This document shows, piece by piece, positions 17,152-24,838 of a stretch of DNA of 64,000 nucleotides (its first letter is position 1; the number at the start of each line of letters is the position of its first letter). The stretch covers positions 1,895 to 65,894 of the forward strand of contig NZ_LMQM01000016.1 in assembly GCF_001424145.1 (NCBI RefSeq), in the 5' to 3' direction. Both the position numbers and the translations under genes were made by a program. The notes beneath the pieces were generated by a model. It saw nothing but the letters and a program-made list of their open reading frames with translations. It searched no databases and was not told the origin of the DNA. This DNA is from Chryseobacterium sp. Leaf404. GTDB taxonomy: Bacteria > Bacteroidota > Bacteroidia > Flavobacteriales > Weeksellaceae.

Positions 17152-19008
17152 TTAATCCCGAAATAGATCAAAATTCGGTGGAGTGGTTATAATATTTCCA
17201 TACCTGTCCATCACGTTTTTCTTTTCGTTTATTAGGTAAATACCATCTCTGTAGTAACCATGCTTCTTTGTAATTCCTATTTTAAAGGTTATATCTATTA
17301 TGGGTTCAAATGTTTTTGCATCAATTATTTCATTATGGTTGTCTTGTTTTTGAAGGATAAGAATATCTGTTGATTGTGATTCATCAGCAGCGAAGATGTT
17401 CTGATAATCTGCAGGTCTTATAATTCTGTTATGATTATCTATAAGTCCCATTTTTAGGTCTTTATTAAATCCAAATATTGCATAATTTTTAGCAGTTGTC
17501 TTTACAAACATTTTTTCATCCGCAAAAATTGGTTTTAAATCTTTTCTTCTTAATAGTTGCTCACTTATCATACTTTTTTTATTCAAACTATCTTTCCCCT
17601 TATTCAAGATAAAAAATGTGGCATTTGTTTTATTAAGGTAATTATAATTACTATTGATATAATTTCCTGAGAAACTCCTTACTAAACTATCTTTAGAATT
17701 AAAAACGTCAAGTTGACCAACATCTTTATTATCATATTTAATTTGGAAAAATTCCGTGTCATCTAATGATTCAATATATGTTACATCTTTGATATTTCGC
17801 TTGATAACGATTTTCCCTGTGTTTGCATCTATATATCCTGTAGAAATCTGAATGTTATTTTCGTTTTTCTCTGTGAATTTTGCAAATCGTTTTCTATACT
17901 CAATATTTTTATAATATTCCATCCATTGATTATCCATTAACGTTTTTGAGATTGTAAGTGTGTTCCAAAATGGTTTTTGACTTTTCAGAAATTTTGGATT
18001 GTCGAGTTTTCCATGTGCAAAATATTGGTATAATATAAAGTCATTGAAGCTATACTCAGCAATTTTATTGTTGCTTAAATCTGCCACGATGAATTTTTTA
18101 ATATTATTCAGTTCGTAAGGTTTTACTAAAAAACGATCTTCGTAGATATAAGAGTTTGGAAAATCAGGACTGATAATCCTTAATCTGTTATTCAGAAAAT
18201 ACCGCTCCGTGTAATCTGTTTTTTCATGATAAATTTCAACCTCATACTTAAATTTAGAAGAATTTTCAGATAAGAATATATTATTAAAAGTACGATTATC
18301 TATTCGTTTAAGATTCTTTTTGTTTAGAAAATATGTCCCATCCACATCATAATTTATCAGGTAATCACCAATTTCTCTGATCCCTTTGCTGGTAATCTTT
18401 TTTACAAAATCTCCGTTTTTTTTATAAATATCAAATTCACAAATACCATTTTCGAAATCACTGTAGTTGTATGCGAAAAAAAAATTATCAGAATATGATA
18501 TTTCCGTGTAGTCAAATGGCACCAATTCTTTTCCTGCAATGCTAAGTATGCCATTTTTTTTATTTTTTGAGGTAATGAAAAAATCTTTTTGATAACGATC
18601 TTTGTACTGTATTTTATAAATATAATCTTTTGATGAAGTAAGAATTTTACCCCAATAGTTAATGATGAGAGGAAACTCAGTTGAATGCCAATCGTATTCA
18701 GAAAAAAGCTGTTCCGAGGCCATCACGTATCCATTATAAAATGATGTTATCTGTTTATATACAGGTTTTACAATCTCATTTCCCTTTTGATCAATGTATC
18801 CCCAGCCTGTATTGGTATAAACCTTCGCCAGCTTTACTTTTGATCCTTCCGAGACAGGCAAAAAGTCTCCAATCAGCAGATATTTCTCATCAAATTTATT
18901 TTCAAGAAAAGTGGCTTTCACCACGTAATCTTTAATGTCAAGTTTTTCAGGATTCTGAGCAAAAAAACTTATGGTAACGATTAGGAATAAAAATGACAAT
19001 AATTTCAT
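17152..19008 (-). CDS. Secreted WG-repeat protein
   Basis: The 618-residue protein opens with a signal peptide ([19 protein letters not shown]). Near residue 67 it has a canonical WG-repeat unit ([18 protein letters not shown]). Further degenerate units of the same beta-hairpin kind recur through the length, for example [18 protein letters not shown] and a last unit [17 protein letters not shown]. Such proteins are predicted to form a beta-propeller-like or solenoid array outside the cytoplasm; their ligands are unknown. It shares this style with the protein at 29211-30500. It sits alone between rocD and the repeat-bearing intergenic region. Confidence 0.8.
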   Translation of the reverse strand: MKLLSFLFLIVTISFFAQNPEKLDIKDYVVKATFLENKFDEKYLLIGDFLPVSEGSKVKLAKVYTNTGWGYIDQKGNEIVKPVYKQITSFYNGYVMASEQLFSEYDWHSTEFPLIINYWGKILTSSKDYIYKIQYKDRYQKDFFITSKNKKNGILSIAGKELVPFDYTEISYSDNFFFAYNYSDFENGICEFDIYKKNGDFVKKITSKGIREIGDYLINYDVDGTYFLNKKNLKRIDNRTFNNIFLSENSSKFKYEVEIYHEKTDYTERYFLNNRLRIISPDFPNSYIYEDRFLVKPYELNNIKKFIVADLSNNKIAEYSFNDFILYQYFAHGKLDNPKFLKSQKPFWNTLTISKTLMDNQWMEYYKNIEYRKRFAKFTEKNENNIQISTGYIDANTGKIVIKRNIKDVTYIESLDDTEFFQIKYDNKDVGQLDVFNSKDSLVRSFSGNYINSNYNYLNKTNATFFILNKGKDSLNKKSMISEQLLRRKDLKPIFADEKMFVKTTAKNYAIFGFNKDLKMGLIDNHNRIIRPADYQNIFAADESQSTDILILQKQDNHNEIIDAKTFEPIIDITFKIGITKKHGYYRDGIYLINEKKNVMDRYGNIITTPPNFDLFRD

Positions 19009-19435
19009 AGTAAAATGGGGATTAGGAAAGAATCAAAAGTAAGTAAAAATATTAATCTTCCATATCAATATGCTGAAAATCAAGCTAAATTGCTGCTGTC
19101 GCAAATTGGCAAACTGCATTTTGCATTCCGTTGATCTGCTGCTCGCCACATTTTCGCGCAAAGAACAACCCGCAAACAAAAATCCCCCCTCCGAAGCCTA
19201 AACGATGCCCTCCCGGAAGCTTCGGACTGCGGATTTAATGCTTCGGACTGCCGCCCGGATGCTTCGGACGAAGAAAATTTGTTTTCGGAGTGCTTCCTGT
19301 TGTTTTCTGAGTGAAGATGGGTGTTTTTAGGGTATTTCTGTTAATCTTAAAAGGTTTAAGTGAGAAATAATAACACAAATTTTATCATTTTAATGAATTT
19401 TTTTTATTTTAGTAAGACATAAAAAAAAATTAAAT
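19009..19435. repeat. Intergenic region holding a palindromic, 21-nt iterated repeat element (copy A)
   Basis: This gap of 427 bases contains no convincing gene. At 19191-19226 there is a nested inverted repeat (CCGAAGC ... GATGCCCTCC ... GCTTCGG). It is followed by 21-base units beginning GCTTCGGA at 19219, 19240 and 19261; the third decays after its first ten bases. The same arrangement occurs at 57877-57986. The remaining sequence on both sides is GC-richer than usual up to 19300, then becomes AT-rich ahead of the next gene. Confidence 0.75.
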
Positions 19436-19624
19436 ATGAAAAAAAATGAAGTTACCAGGCTGTACAATTTTTCTGATGCTAAACTAATCGACATTGGAAA
19501 CGAGAAGATAGCCTTTATGAGAAGAGATGCTGAGGCATTTGCTTCTTTCGGTCTCGATGAAACCAAATTTGCAGAACTCGAAGCCAAAATTACTGCCTTT
19601 TCTAATCTCGTTACCGACATTTAA
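19436..19624 (+). pseudogene. N-terminal piece of an interrupted conserved hypothetical protein
   Basis: The 62-residue piece (MKKNEVTRLYNFSDAKLIDIGNEKIAF ... FSNLVTDI) ends at a TAA at 19622-19624. The same reading frame continues open beyond it for 167 codons. It resembles the start of flavobacterial hypothetical proteins of about 230 residues that bear an aromatic NFSDAKL-type opening and a helical core; I know these only as uncharacterised. The piece on its own is much shorter than that family, so I read it as part of a broken gene. Confidence 0.6.
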
Positions 19625-20125
19625 AAGTCTAATGAGCAGGTGCAAATCACCGAACAAAAAGATCTGAAGGCAGAAGAGCTCCGTACTGCCATTCGCAGCG
19701 TGATGACCCGTGTGGCTCAGAAGTATGGAGCGGGATCTGCGAGATATGCCAACTATGGCTCAGATTCTCTTGCCAAACAAAATGATGCTGATCTTCTAGT
19801 CACGGCAAAGCGTGTAGTGAGAGTGGGAACTGCAAATCTGAATGACTTGGCAGGCGAGGGTCTTCAGGTTTCCCATTTAAACAAAATTACCGAACTGAAT
19901 GATGAGTTTAATGATCTTCTGATAGAGCAGAAGCTGAAAATCGGTGAAAGGGATATTCAGCAGGAAGACAGGGTAGAAGATGGCAACAAAATTTATATGC
20001 TCCTCACTAAGTACACGCAAACCGGGCAGGATATCTGGGAAAGCAGCGACGTGGCAAAGTATAATGATTACATCATTTACAATACGCCTTCGGGAGAAGA
20101 ACCGCCCGAAGATCCTCAGCTTTAA
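19625..20125 (+). pseudogene. C-terminal piece of the same interrupted hypothetical protein
   Basis: The frame continues directly after the TAA (KSNEQVQITEQKDLKAEEL...) to a stop at 20125. The nearest usable start would be a GTG at 19640, giving 161 residues. The piece is helical and charged with a conserved-looking middle (RTAIRSVMTRVAQKYGAGSARYANYG, then ADLLVTAKRVVRVG) and an acidic, proline-bearing tail (SGEEPPEDPQL). It could still be made by re-initiation at the GTG, or as part of a full-length protein if the TAA is read through or is a sequence error. Function is unknown. A strong hairpin follows. Confidence 0.6.
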
Positions 20126-20131
20126 AACAAG

Positions 20132-20164
20132 AAAAACCGCCTCAGTTTTGGGGCGGTTTTAGTT
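20132..20164 (+). terminator. Terminator between the hypothetical gene and accC, usable in both directions
   Basis: The stem AAAACCGCC / GGCGGTTTT has T-rich flanks on both strands and lies just before the converging accC stop at 20181. Confidence 0.8.
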
Positions 20165-20180
20165 TTATTAAAATGTAATC

Positions 20181-21536
20181 TTAATGATTATCATATTTTC
20201 TGTCCATTACAAAACTCTCCATGAATTTTGTGGTGTAGTTTCCGGAAAGATAATCTTCATCTTCCATCAACTGTCTGTGGAAAGGAATAGTGGTTTTTAC
20301 ACCTTCAATGTAGAATTCTTCCAAAGCACGCTTCATTTTTGCAATCGCTTCTTCACGTGTTTGAGCCGTAGTAATCAGCTTTGCAATCATGGAATCATAG
20401 TTTGATGGAATAGTATATCCTGAATAAACGTGAGTATCTACTCTGATACCGTGTCCGCCAGGAATGTTTAATCCTGTGATTTTCCCCGGTGAAGGTCTGA
20501 AATCTGCGTAAGGATCTTCAGCATTGATTCTGCATTCGATTGAGTGCAGCTTTGGGAAGTGGTTGATTCCTGAAATAGGAGTTCCTGCTGCCAAAAGAAT
20601 CTGCTCTCTGATCAGGTCATAATCAATAACCTGTTCCGTAATCGGGTGCTCTACCTGAATTCTGGTGTTCATTTCCATGAAATAGAAATTTCTGTGTTTG
20701 TCCACAAGGAATTCGATTGTTCCAACACCTTCGTAACCGATAAATTCTGCTGCTTTCACTGCCGCTTCACCCATTTTCTCACGAAGTTCGTCAGTCATAA
20801 ATGGAGAAGGCGTTTCTTCAGTTAATTTCTGGTTTCTTCTCTGTACAGAGCAGTCTCTTTCAGAAAGGTGACAGGCTTTACCAAACTGGTCACCCGCAAC
20901 CTGAATTTCGATATGTCTTGGCTCTTCAATCAGTTTTTCCATGTACATTCCTCCGTTTCCAAAGGCTGCAACAGCTTCCTGAATGGCTGATTCCCAATGT
21001 TCTTTTAGGTCTTCGGCTTTCCAAACGGCTCTCATTCCTTTACCACCACCACCGGCAGTAGCCTTGATCATGACAGGGTAACCTGTTTCTTCAGCTGTTT
21101 TTACGGCGTGCTCGTAAGATTCAATTAAACCTTCAGAACCTGGTACGCAAGGTACGTTGGCTGCTTTCATGGTTGCCTTGGCATTGGCTTTGTCTCCCAT
21201 TCTTTCAATTTGCTCAGGGCTTGCACCGATGAATTTGATGCCGTTTTTCTGGCAGATTCTTGAGAAATTGGCATTTTCAGATAAGAAACCGTAACCTGGA
21301 TGGATGGCATCAGCATTGGTGATTTCTGCAGCAGCAATAATGTTAGGGATTTTCAGGTAAGAGTCTTTGCTCATTGCAGGACCGATACAAACAGCCTCGT
21401 CAGCAAATCTTACGTGAAGACTGTCTTTATCAGCAGTAGAGTATACCGCAACCGTTTTGATTCCCATTTCTTTACAAGTACGTAAAATACGCATTGCAAT
21501 TTCGCCACGATTGGCAATTAATATTTTTTTGAACAT
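20181..21536 (-). CDS. accC: Acetyl-CoA carboxylase biotin carboxylase subunit
   Basis: AccC carboxylates the biotin on AccB using ATP and bicarbonate. The 451-residue ATP-grasp enzyme shows the N-terminal [16 protein letters not shown], the ATP-binding glycine loop [12 protein letters not shown] near residue 160, the catalytic block [14 protein letters not shown] near 290 and the C-terminal domain ([12 protein letters not shown]). Length is standard. It lies 82 bases downstream of accB, with an AT-rich repeat between, and the two form the usual accBC operon. A hairpin follows. Confidence 0.97.
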   Translation of the reverse strand: MFKKILIANRGEIAMRILRTCKEMGIKTVAVYSTADKDSLHVRFADEAVCIGPAMSKDSYLKIPNIIAAAEITNADAIHPGYGFLSENANFSRICQKNGIKFIGASPEQIERMGDKANAKATMKAANVPCVPGSEGLIESYEHAVKTAEETGYPVMIKATAGGGGKGMRAVWKAEDLKEHWESAIQEAVAAFGNGGMYMEKLIEEPRHIEIQVAGDQFGKACHLSERDCSVQRRNQKLTEETPSPFMTDELREKMGEAAVKAAEFIGYEGVGTIEFLVDKHRNFYFMEMNTRIQVEHPITEQVIDYDLIREQILLAAGTPISGINHFPKLHSIECRINAEDPYADFRPSPGKITGLNIPGGHGIRVDTHVYSGYTIPSNYDSMIAKLITTAQTREEAIAKMKRALEEFYIEGVKTTIPFHRQLMEDEDYLSGNYTTKFMESFVMDRKYDNH

Positions 21537-21537
21537 C

Positions 21538-21616
21538 TTAATTTAATTTGAAATTTGAAAGTTTGAAATTTGAAATTGATTTTTTCATCAATTATCAATC
21601 ATCATTAATCAATTAT
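21538..21616. repeat. AT-rich short direct repeats between accB and accC
   Basis: GAAATTTGAAAGTTTGAAAT-type units (GTTTGAAATTT repeated) are followed by ATCAATTATCAATCATC-type units. The spacer is simple-sequence-like and non-coding. A similar AATTGATAATT word appears near 51035. Confidence 0.55.
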
Positions 21617-21618
21617 AA

Positions 21619-22101
21619 TTAAGATGGATCTACTAAGAATAATGGTTGGTCATATTCTACCGGAGTAGCGTCGTCAACTAAAATTTTAACGATTTTACCG
21701 CTTACTTCAGACTCAATTTGGTTGAATAACTTCATTGCTTCAATTACACAAACCACTTTTCCAACAGAAACTTCGTCGCCTACATTAGCGAAAACGTCTT
21801 TGTCCGGAGATGGTTTTCTGTAGAAAGTTCCGATCATTGGAGATTTGATGGTGATAAATTTGCTGTCATCAGAAGCGGCTTCAGTTTTTTCAGGAGCAGC
21901 AGAAACAGGGGCAGGAGAATGTCCTGGAGCGTGCTGTTGAGGTGCCTGCTGATACATTTGCGGTTGAGCAACATAGCTTACTTCATTACCGCCAAGTGGT
22001 GTCTTAATGGTGATTTCGAAATCTTTTGTTTTGTATTTCACTTCTGAAACTTCAGCTTTAGATACAAATTTGATAAGATTCTGTATGTCTTTAATGTCCA
22101 T
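21619..22101 (-). CDS. accB: Acetyl-CoA carboxylase biotin carboxyl carrier protein
   Basis: AccB carries the biotin that shuttles carboxyl between AccC and AccA/AccD. From 22101 the product is 160 residues. The N-terminal MDIKDIQNLIKFVSKAEVSEV is typical; residues 50-75 form an Ala/Pro/Gln-rich linker; the biotinyl domain has the biotin lysine in VIEAMKLFNQI near residue 125. The frame stays open to 22167, but a TATCTTTG promoter at 22125-22132 and a terminator at 22151-22192 lie in that stretch, fixing the start at 22101. accC follows. Confidence 0.96.
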   Translation of the reverse strand: MDIKDIQNLIKFVSKAEVSEVKYKTKDFEITIKTPLGGNEVSYVAQPQMYQQAPQQHAPGHSPAPVSAAPEKTEAASDDSKFITIKSPMIGTFYRKPSPDKDVFANVGDEVSVGKVVCVIEAMKLFNQIESEVSGKIVKILVDDATPVEYDQPLFLVDPS

Positions 22102-22124
22102 AAAAATTGATATTTGATTTGGGT

Positions 22125-22132
22125 CAAAGATA
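22125..22132 (-). promoter_or_regulatory. accBC promoter
   Basis: TATCTTTG with minus-strand TTTG 21 bases upstream (22154-22157). That -33 overlaps the T run of the rpmF terminator. Confidence 0.65.
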
Positions 22133-22150
22133 CCAAAAAAACATAAAAAA

Positions 22151-22192
22151 CAACAAAAAACCGCCAAATTTTATAAAAATTGAGCGGTTTTT
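22151..22192 (-). terminator. rpmF terminator
   Basis: The minus-strand stem AAAAACCGC / GCGGTTTTTT, with a further A/T-rich inner pairing, is followed by GTTGTTTTTTATG. It separates yceD-rpmF from accBC. Confidence 0.7.
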
Positions 22193-22228
22193 GTATTAAA
22201 ACGAGTGTTTTCGGGAGAAAACGGTCTC

Positions 22229-22432
22229 TTAGTTTTCTTCAGTATCAGCTACTTCTTTTTCCAATACTACTTTTCCTCTGTAGTATAATTTTCCTTCATG
22301 CCAGTGAGCTCTATGGTAAAGGTGAAGCTCTCCTGTTGCTGCATCTTTAGCCAATTGAGGAACTACAGCTTTGTAGTGAGTTCTTCTCTTATCTCTTCTT
22401 GTAGACGATTGTCTTCTCTTTGGATGTGCCAT
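22229..22432 (-). CDS. rpmF: 50S ribosomal protein L32
   Basis: The 67-residue protein begins [20 protein letters not shown], the unmistakable L32 N-terminus, and continues with a Bacteroidota-type C-terminus ([23 protein letters not shown]). The zinc-binding Cys residues of many L32 proteins are absent: the usual CxxC position reads YHRAHW, so this is the Cys-free form. It lies 59 bases downstream of yceD, the usual partner. An intercistronic hairpin at 22453-22482 and a terminator after the gene bound it. Confidence 0.96.
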   Translation of the reverse strand: MAHPKRRQSSTRRDKRRTHYKAVVPQLAKDAATGELHLYHRAHWHEGKLYYRGKVVLEKEVADTEEN

Positions 22433-22452
22433 CTTGTAATAACTTTTTTAAT

Positions 22453-22482
22453 TGATGAGCGATGAGATTCATCATCTCATCA
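22453..22482 (-). promoter_or_regulatory. Hairpin in the yceD-rpmF spacer
   Basis: Arms TGATGAG (22453-22459) and CTCATCA (22476-22482), with a second shorter pairing inside. No T run follows it, so it is not an obvious terminator; it may shape the rpmF leader or an RNA-processing site. Confidence 0.35.
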
Positions 22483-22491
22483 TTAAATTAT

Positions 22492-23016
22492 TTAATTTTT
22501 ATTCTTTAAATTTTTCAAAGCATCCCATCTCGGGTCGCTGTTGTGTTCTTTCTCTTCTTCAGTTTCTTTCGGACTGAACTGATCGAGTATTGCCAGGTCT
22601 TCATCACTTACATTCGGTGAAACTTTCTTCATCGGAATGGATAGTGCAACACTTTCGTAAATCAACTGTGCAACATTAAAAGCATGGTCGCCGGCCGGAA
22701 TAGTAATTACATCTTCTTCGCTGTCATCGTATTCTTCGCCAAATTTTACCAGCACTTTAATCTCATTCTCAACAGGATGATCAAAATTGTCTGTGGTAAT
22801 ATCGCAAACCAGCTCTACCGTACCGTTTACTTTTATTTCAAATTCTAAAAAAGTAGTATGCTTGTCCAGCAATACATCTACTGCAATTCTAGGATTTGTA
22901 AACTCCTGTTCGGTCTCAAACAATTGAAAGAACTCCTTATCTATATCAAATCTGAACTCATGCCTGCCGGTCTTAAGTCCGGAAAAGCTTACATCATAGT
23001 TTCTTAACTTGTCCAT
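22492..23016 (-). CDS. YceD family protein (DUF177)
   Basis: The 174-residue protein begins MDKLRNYDVSFSGLKTGRHEF. It belongs by position and pattern to the DUF177/YceD family, which is nearly always upstream of rpmF and has been linked to 23S rRNA accumulation. The family's central Cys is seen in VELVCDITTDNFDHPVE, followed by the acidic NEIKVLVKFGEEYDD stretch. The ATG at 23016 is chosen over 23031 because the TACTTTTG promoter element ends at 23029. The C-terminus is charged (PKETEEEKEHNSDPRWDAL). Confidence 0.88.
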   Translation of the reverse strand: MDKLRNYDVSFSGLKTGRHEFRFDIDKEFFQLFETEQEFTNPRIAVDVLLDKHTTFLEFEIKVNGTVELVCDITTDNFDHPVENEIKVLVKFGEEYDDSEEDVITIPAGDHAFNVAQLIYESVALSIPMKKVSPNVSDEDLAILDQFSPKETEEEKEHNSDPRWDALKNLKNKN

Positions 23017-23028
23017 AAAATGAGTGTG

Positions 23029-23036
23029 CAAAAGTA
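23029..23036 (-). promoter_or_regulatory. yceD-rpmF promoter
   Basis: TACTTTTG with minus-strand TTTG 19 bases upstream (23056-23059), a near-consensus pair. It ends 12 bases before the ATG, so the leader is very short. Confidence 0.65.
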
Positions 23037-23100
23037 TGCAATTTTTTTATAATAACAAATATTTTAAATAACAAATTTATTTTAAATCTTTTTCAGGATT

Positions 23101-24192
23101 CTATCCTCTGTTTTCCTGAGGGAGATCTTCATCAATTCCGTTGTCGGAAGGCATTCTTCTGGGTCTTAATCTGTTTTCCATCAGATCATTGTAATCTGCG
23201 CGGTTTTGAAAAATTTTAATCGCTGTAAAAATCGCTTCAGAAAAGCTCTGCTCATCGGCGATATTCTGCCCGGCAATATCATAAGCTATTCCGTGGTCGG
23301 GAGAAGTTCTGATGAAAGGTAATCCGGCGGTGTAATTTACGCCTTCCTCGTACGCAATGGTTTTAAACGGAGCCAATCCCTGGTCATGATACATGGCAAG
23401 AACCGCATCATAATTTTTGTATTTTTCCGGCTGAAAGAAGCTGTCTGCCGGGAAAGGCCCGAAAACCAGGAATCCCTGATCTGAAAGTTCCTTTAACGCC
23501 GGAGCGATAATTTCTGTTTCTTCATTTCCAATAGCGCCACCGTCTCCTGCGTGCGGGTTTAAACCTAAGACTGCAATTTTTGGTCTTGTGATGCTGAAAT
23601 CTTCTATTAAAGTCTGATTGAGTATTTTGATCTGCTTTTTGATTTTCTCTTTAGAAATGTTTTCTGCAACCTTAGCAATCGGAATATGATGTGTGGAAAC
23701 TGCAACTTTTAAATCTTCAGTCACCAGAAACATCAAGCCTTTTTTATTAAATTTTTCTTCAAAATAACCTGTGTGACCGGCATGCCTGAAACCCATTTTC
23801 ATCATTTCATCTTTGTTGATGGGTGCGGTTACCAAAACATCGATTGCGCCTTTAATCAAAGCTTCAGTAGCTGCTTCAAGAGAGTCGATCGCCATTTTTG
23901 TAGATTCTTCGGTGGGAGTTCCCAGTTCTACGTTAGAATTATCTTTCACAAGATTCACCATATTCAGTTTTCCTTCCTGCAGTTGGGATGATTCTGTGAT
24001 GTAGTTAAAGTTTAAATTCAGCTTAAAAATATTCTTCTGATAGGTGAATAATTTTCCTGACCCAAAGATCACTGGTGTGAAAAAATCTGTTATGGCTTTG
24101 TCTTTCAGAGATTTCATGATGATTTCCGGGCCTATTCCGTTAAAATCCCCTATTGAAATTCCTACTCGTACTTTATGGTTTTTTGGGTGCAT
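23101..24192 (-). CDS. pdxA: 4-hydroxythreonine-4-phosphate dehydrogenase
   Basis: PdxA oxidises 4-phosphohydroxythreonine in the DXP-dependent pathway to pyridoxal phosphate. The 363-residue product shows VGISIGDFNGIGPEII at the N-terminus, VTAPINKDEM near 120, the metal-binding HAGHTG and AMYHDQGLAPFK, and the C-terminal SPDHGIAYDIAGQ block. Length is slightly above the usual 330 because of a charged C-terminal tail (LRPRRMPSDNGIDEDLPQENRG). It is divergent from ribE with overlapping promoters. Confidence 0.95.
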   Translation of the reverse strand: MHPKNHKVRVGISIGDFNGIGPEIIMKSLKDKAITDFFTPVIFGSGKLFTYQKNIFKLNLNFNYITESSQLQEGKLNMVNLVKDNSNVELGTPTEESTKMAIDSLEAATEALIKGAIDVLVTAPINKDEMMKMGFRHAGHTGYFEEKFNKKGLMFLVTEDLKVAVSTHHIPIAKVAENISKEKIKKQIKILNQTLIEDFSITRPKIAVLGLNPHAGDGGAIGNEETEIIAPALKELSDQGFLVFGPFPADSFFQPEKYKNYDAVLAMYHDQGLAPFKTIAYEEGVNYTAGLPFIRTSPDHGIAYDIAGQNIADEQSFSEAIFTAIKIFQNRADYNDLMENRLRPRRMPSDNGIDEDLPQENRG

Positions 24193-24198
24193 TTTAAT

Positions 24199-24206
24199 TA
24201 TCTTTG
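24199..24206 (+). promoter_or_regulatory. ribE promoter -7 element
   Basis: TATCTTTG ends 36 bases before the ribE ATG. It lies within the predicted transcribed leader of pdxA on the other strand. Confidence 0.55.
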
Positions 24207-24221
24207 AAGATTATAATTTTA

Positions 24222-24229
24222 CAAATTTA
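24222..24229 (-). promoter_or_regulatory. pdxA promoter -7 element
   Basis: TAAATTTG on the minus strand, 30 bases upstream of the pdxA ATG. It lies inside the predicted ribE leader. Confidence 0.5.
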
Positions 24230-24241
24230 GCAAAAAATAAT

Positions 24242-24838
24242 ATGTTCACAGGAATTATTGAAGGAGTAGGGATTGTTGAAAAAATTGAAAAGAACGGCAG
24301 CAACATAGATTTCACATTGTCTTGTCCTTTTACAGGAGAATTAAAAATTGATCAGAGTCTTTCACACAACGGCTGTTGTCTCACTGTAGTGAAAACGGAA
24401 GGGAATCAATATGTGGTAACTGCAATTAACGAAACTTTAGAAAAAACAAATTTAGGAAAGTGGGAAGTGGGCTCTGTGGTGAATCTGGAGCGTTGTACAG
24501 TGATGAATGGCAGGTTAGACGGTCACATTGTGCAGGGTCATGTAGACAAAACAGGTGAAGTTACCGGAATTGAAAATAAAGATGGCAGTTATTTTGTTAG
24601 TGTTAAGTACAGTTCAGAGGGTAATTTTGTTACAGTTCCTCAAGGTTCCATCACTTTAAACGGAATAAGTCTTACCGTTGCTAAAAGCGATGATCTCGAA
24701 TTTTCTGTAGCTATTATCCCATACACTTGGGAATTTACCAATATGAATTCTTTAAAAACAGGTGACAGAGTAAATCTGGAATTTGATATTATAGGTAAAT
24801 ATATAGCTAAACTTCTACAAAATAATGCCATTAAATAA
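24242..24838 (+). CDS. ribE: Riboflavin synthase (alpha chain)
   Basis: The enzyme dismutates two 6,7-dimethyl-8-ribityllumazine molecules to riboflavin. The 198-residue product begins MFTGIIEGVGIV, the family's invariant start, and holds two lumazine-binding repeats: the first with SHNGCCLTVV, the second with GHVDKTGEV and QGSITLNGISLTV. The frame is open 66 codons further upstream, but that stretch is the antisense of pdxA and precedes the promoter, so the ATG at 24242 is firm. The sensor kinase start overlaps its last 14 bases. Confidence 0.96.
   Translation: MFTGIIEGVGIVEKIEKNGSNIDFTLSCPFTGELKIDQSLSHNGCCLTVVKTEGNQYVVTAINETLEKTNLGKWEVGSVVNLERCTVMNGRLDGHIVQGHVDKTGEVTGIENKDGSYFVSVKYSSEGNFVTVPQGSITLNGISLTVAKSDDLEFSVAIIPYTWEFTNMNSLKTGDRVNLEFDIIGKYIAKLLQNNAIK

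Noticed and set aside
19219-19280. Possible CRISPR array
   Set aside because: The 21-nt units are contiguous with no unique spacers, and no cas genes are present.
24044-24241. N-terminal extension of riboflavin synthase
   Set aside because: It is antisense to pdxA and lies partly upstream of the ribE promoter; the family starts at MFTGIIE.
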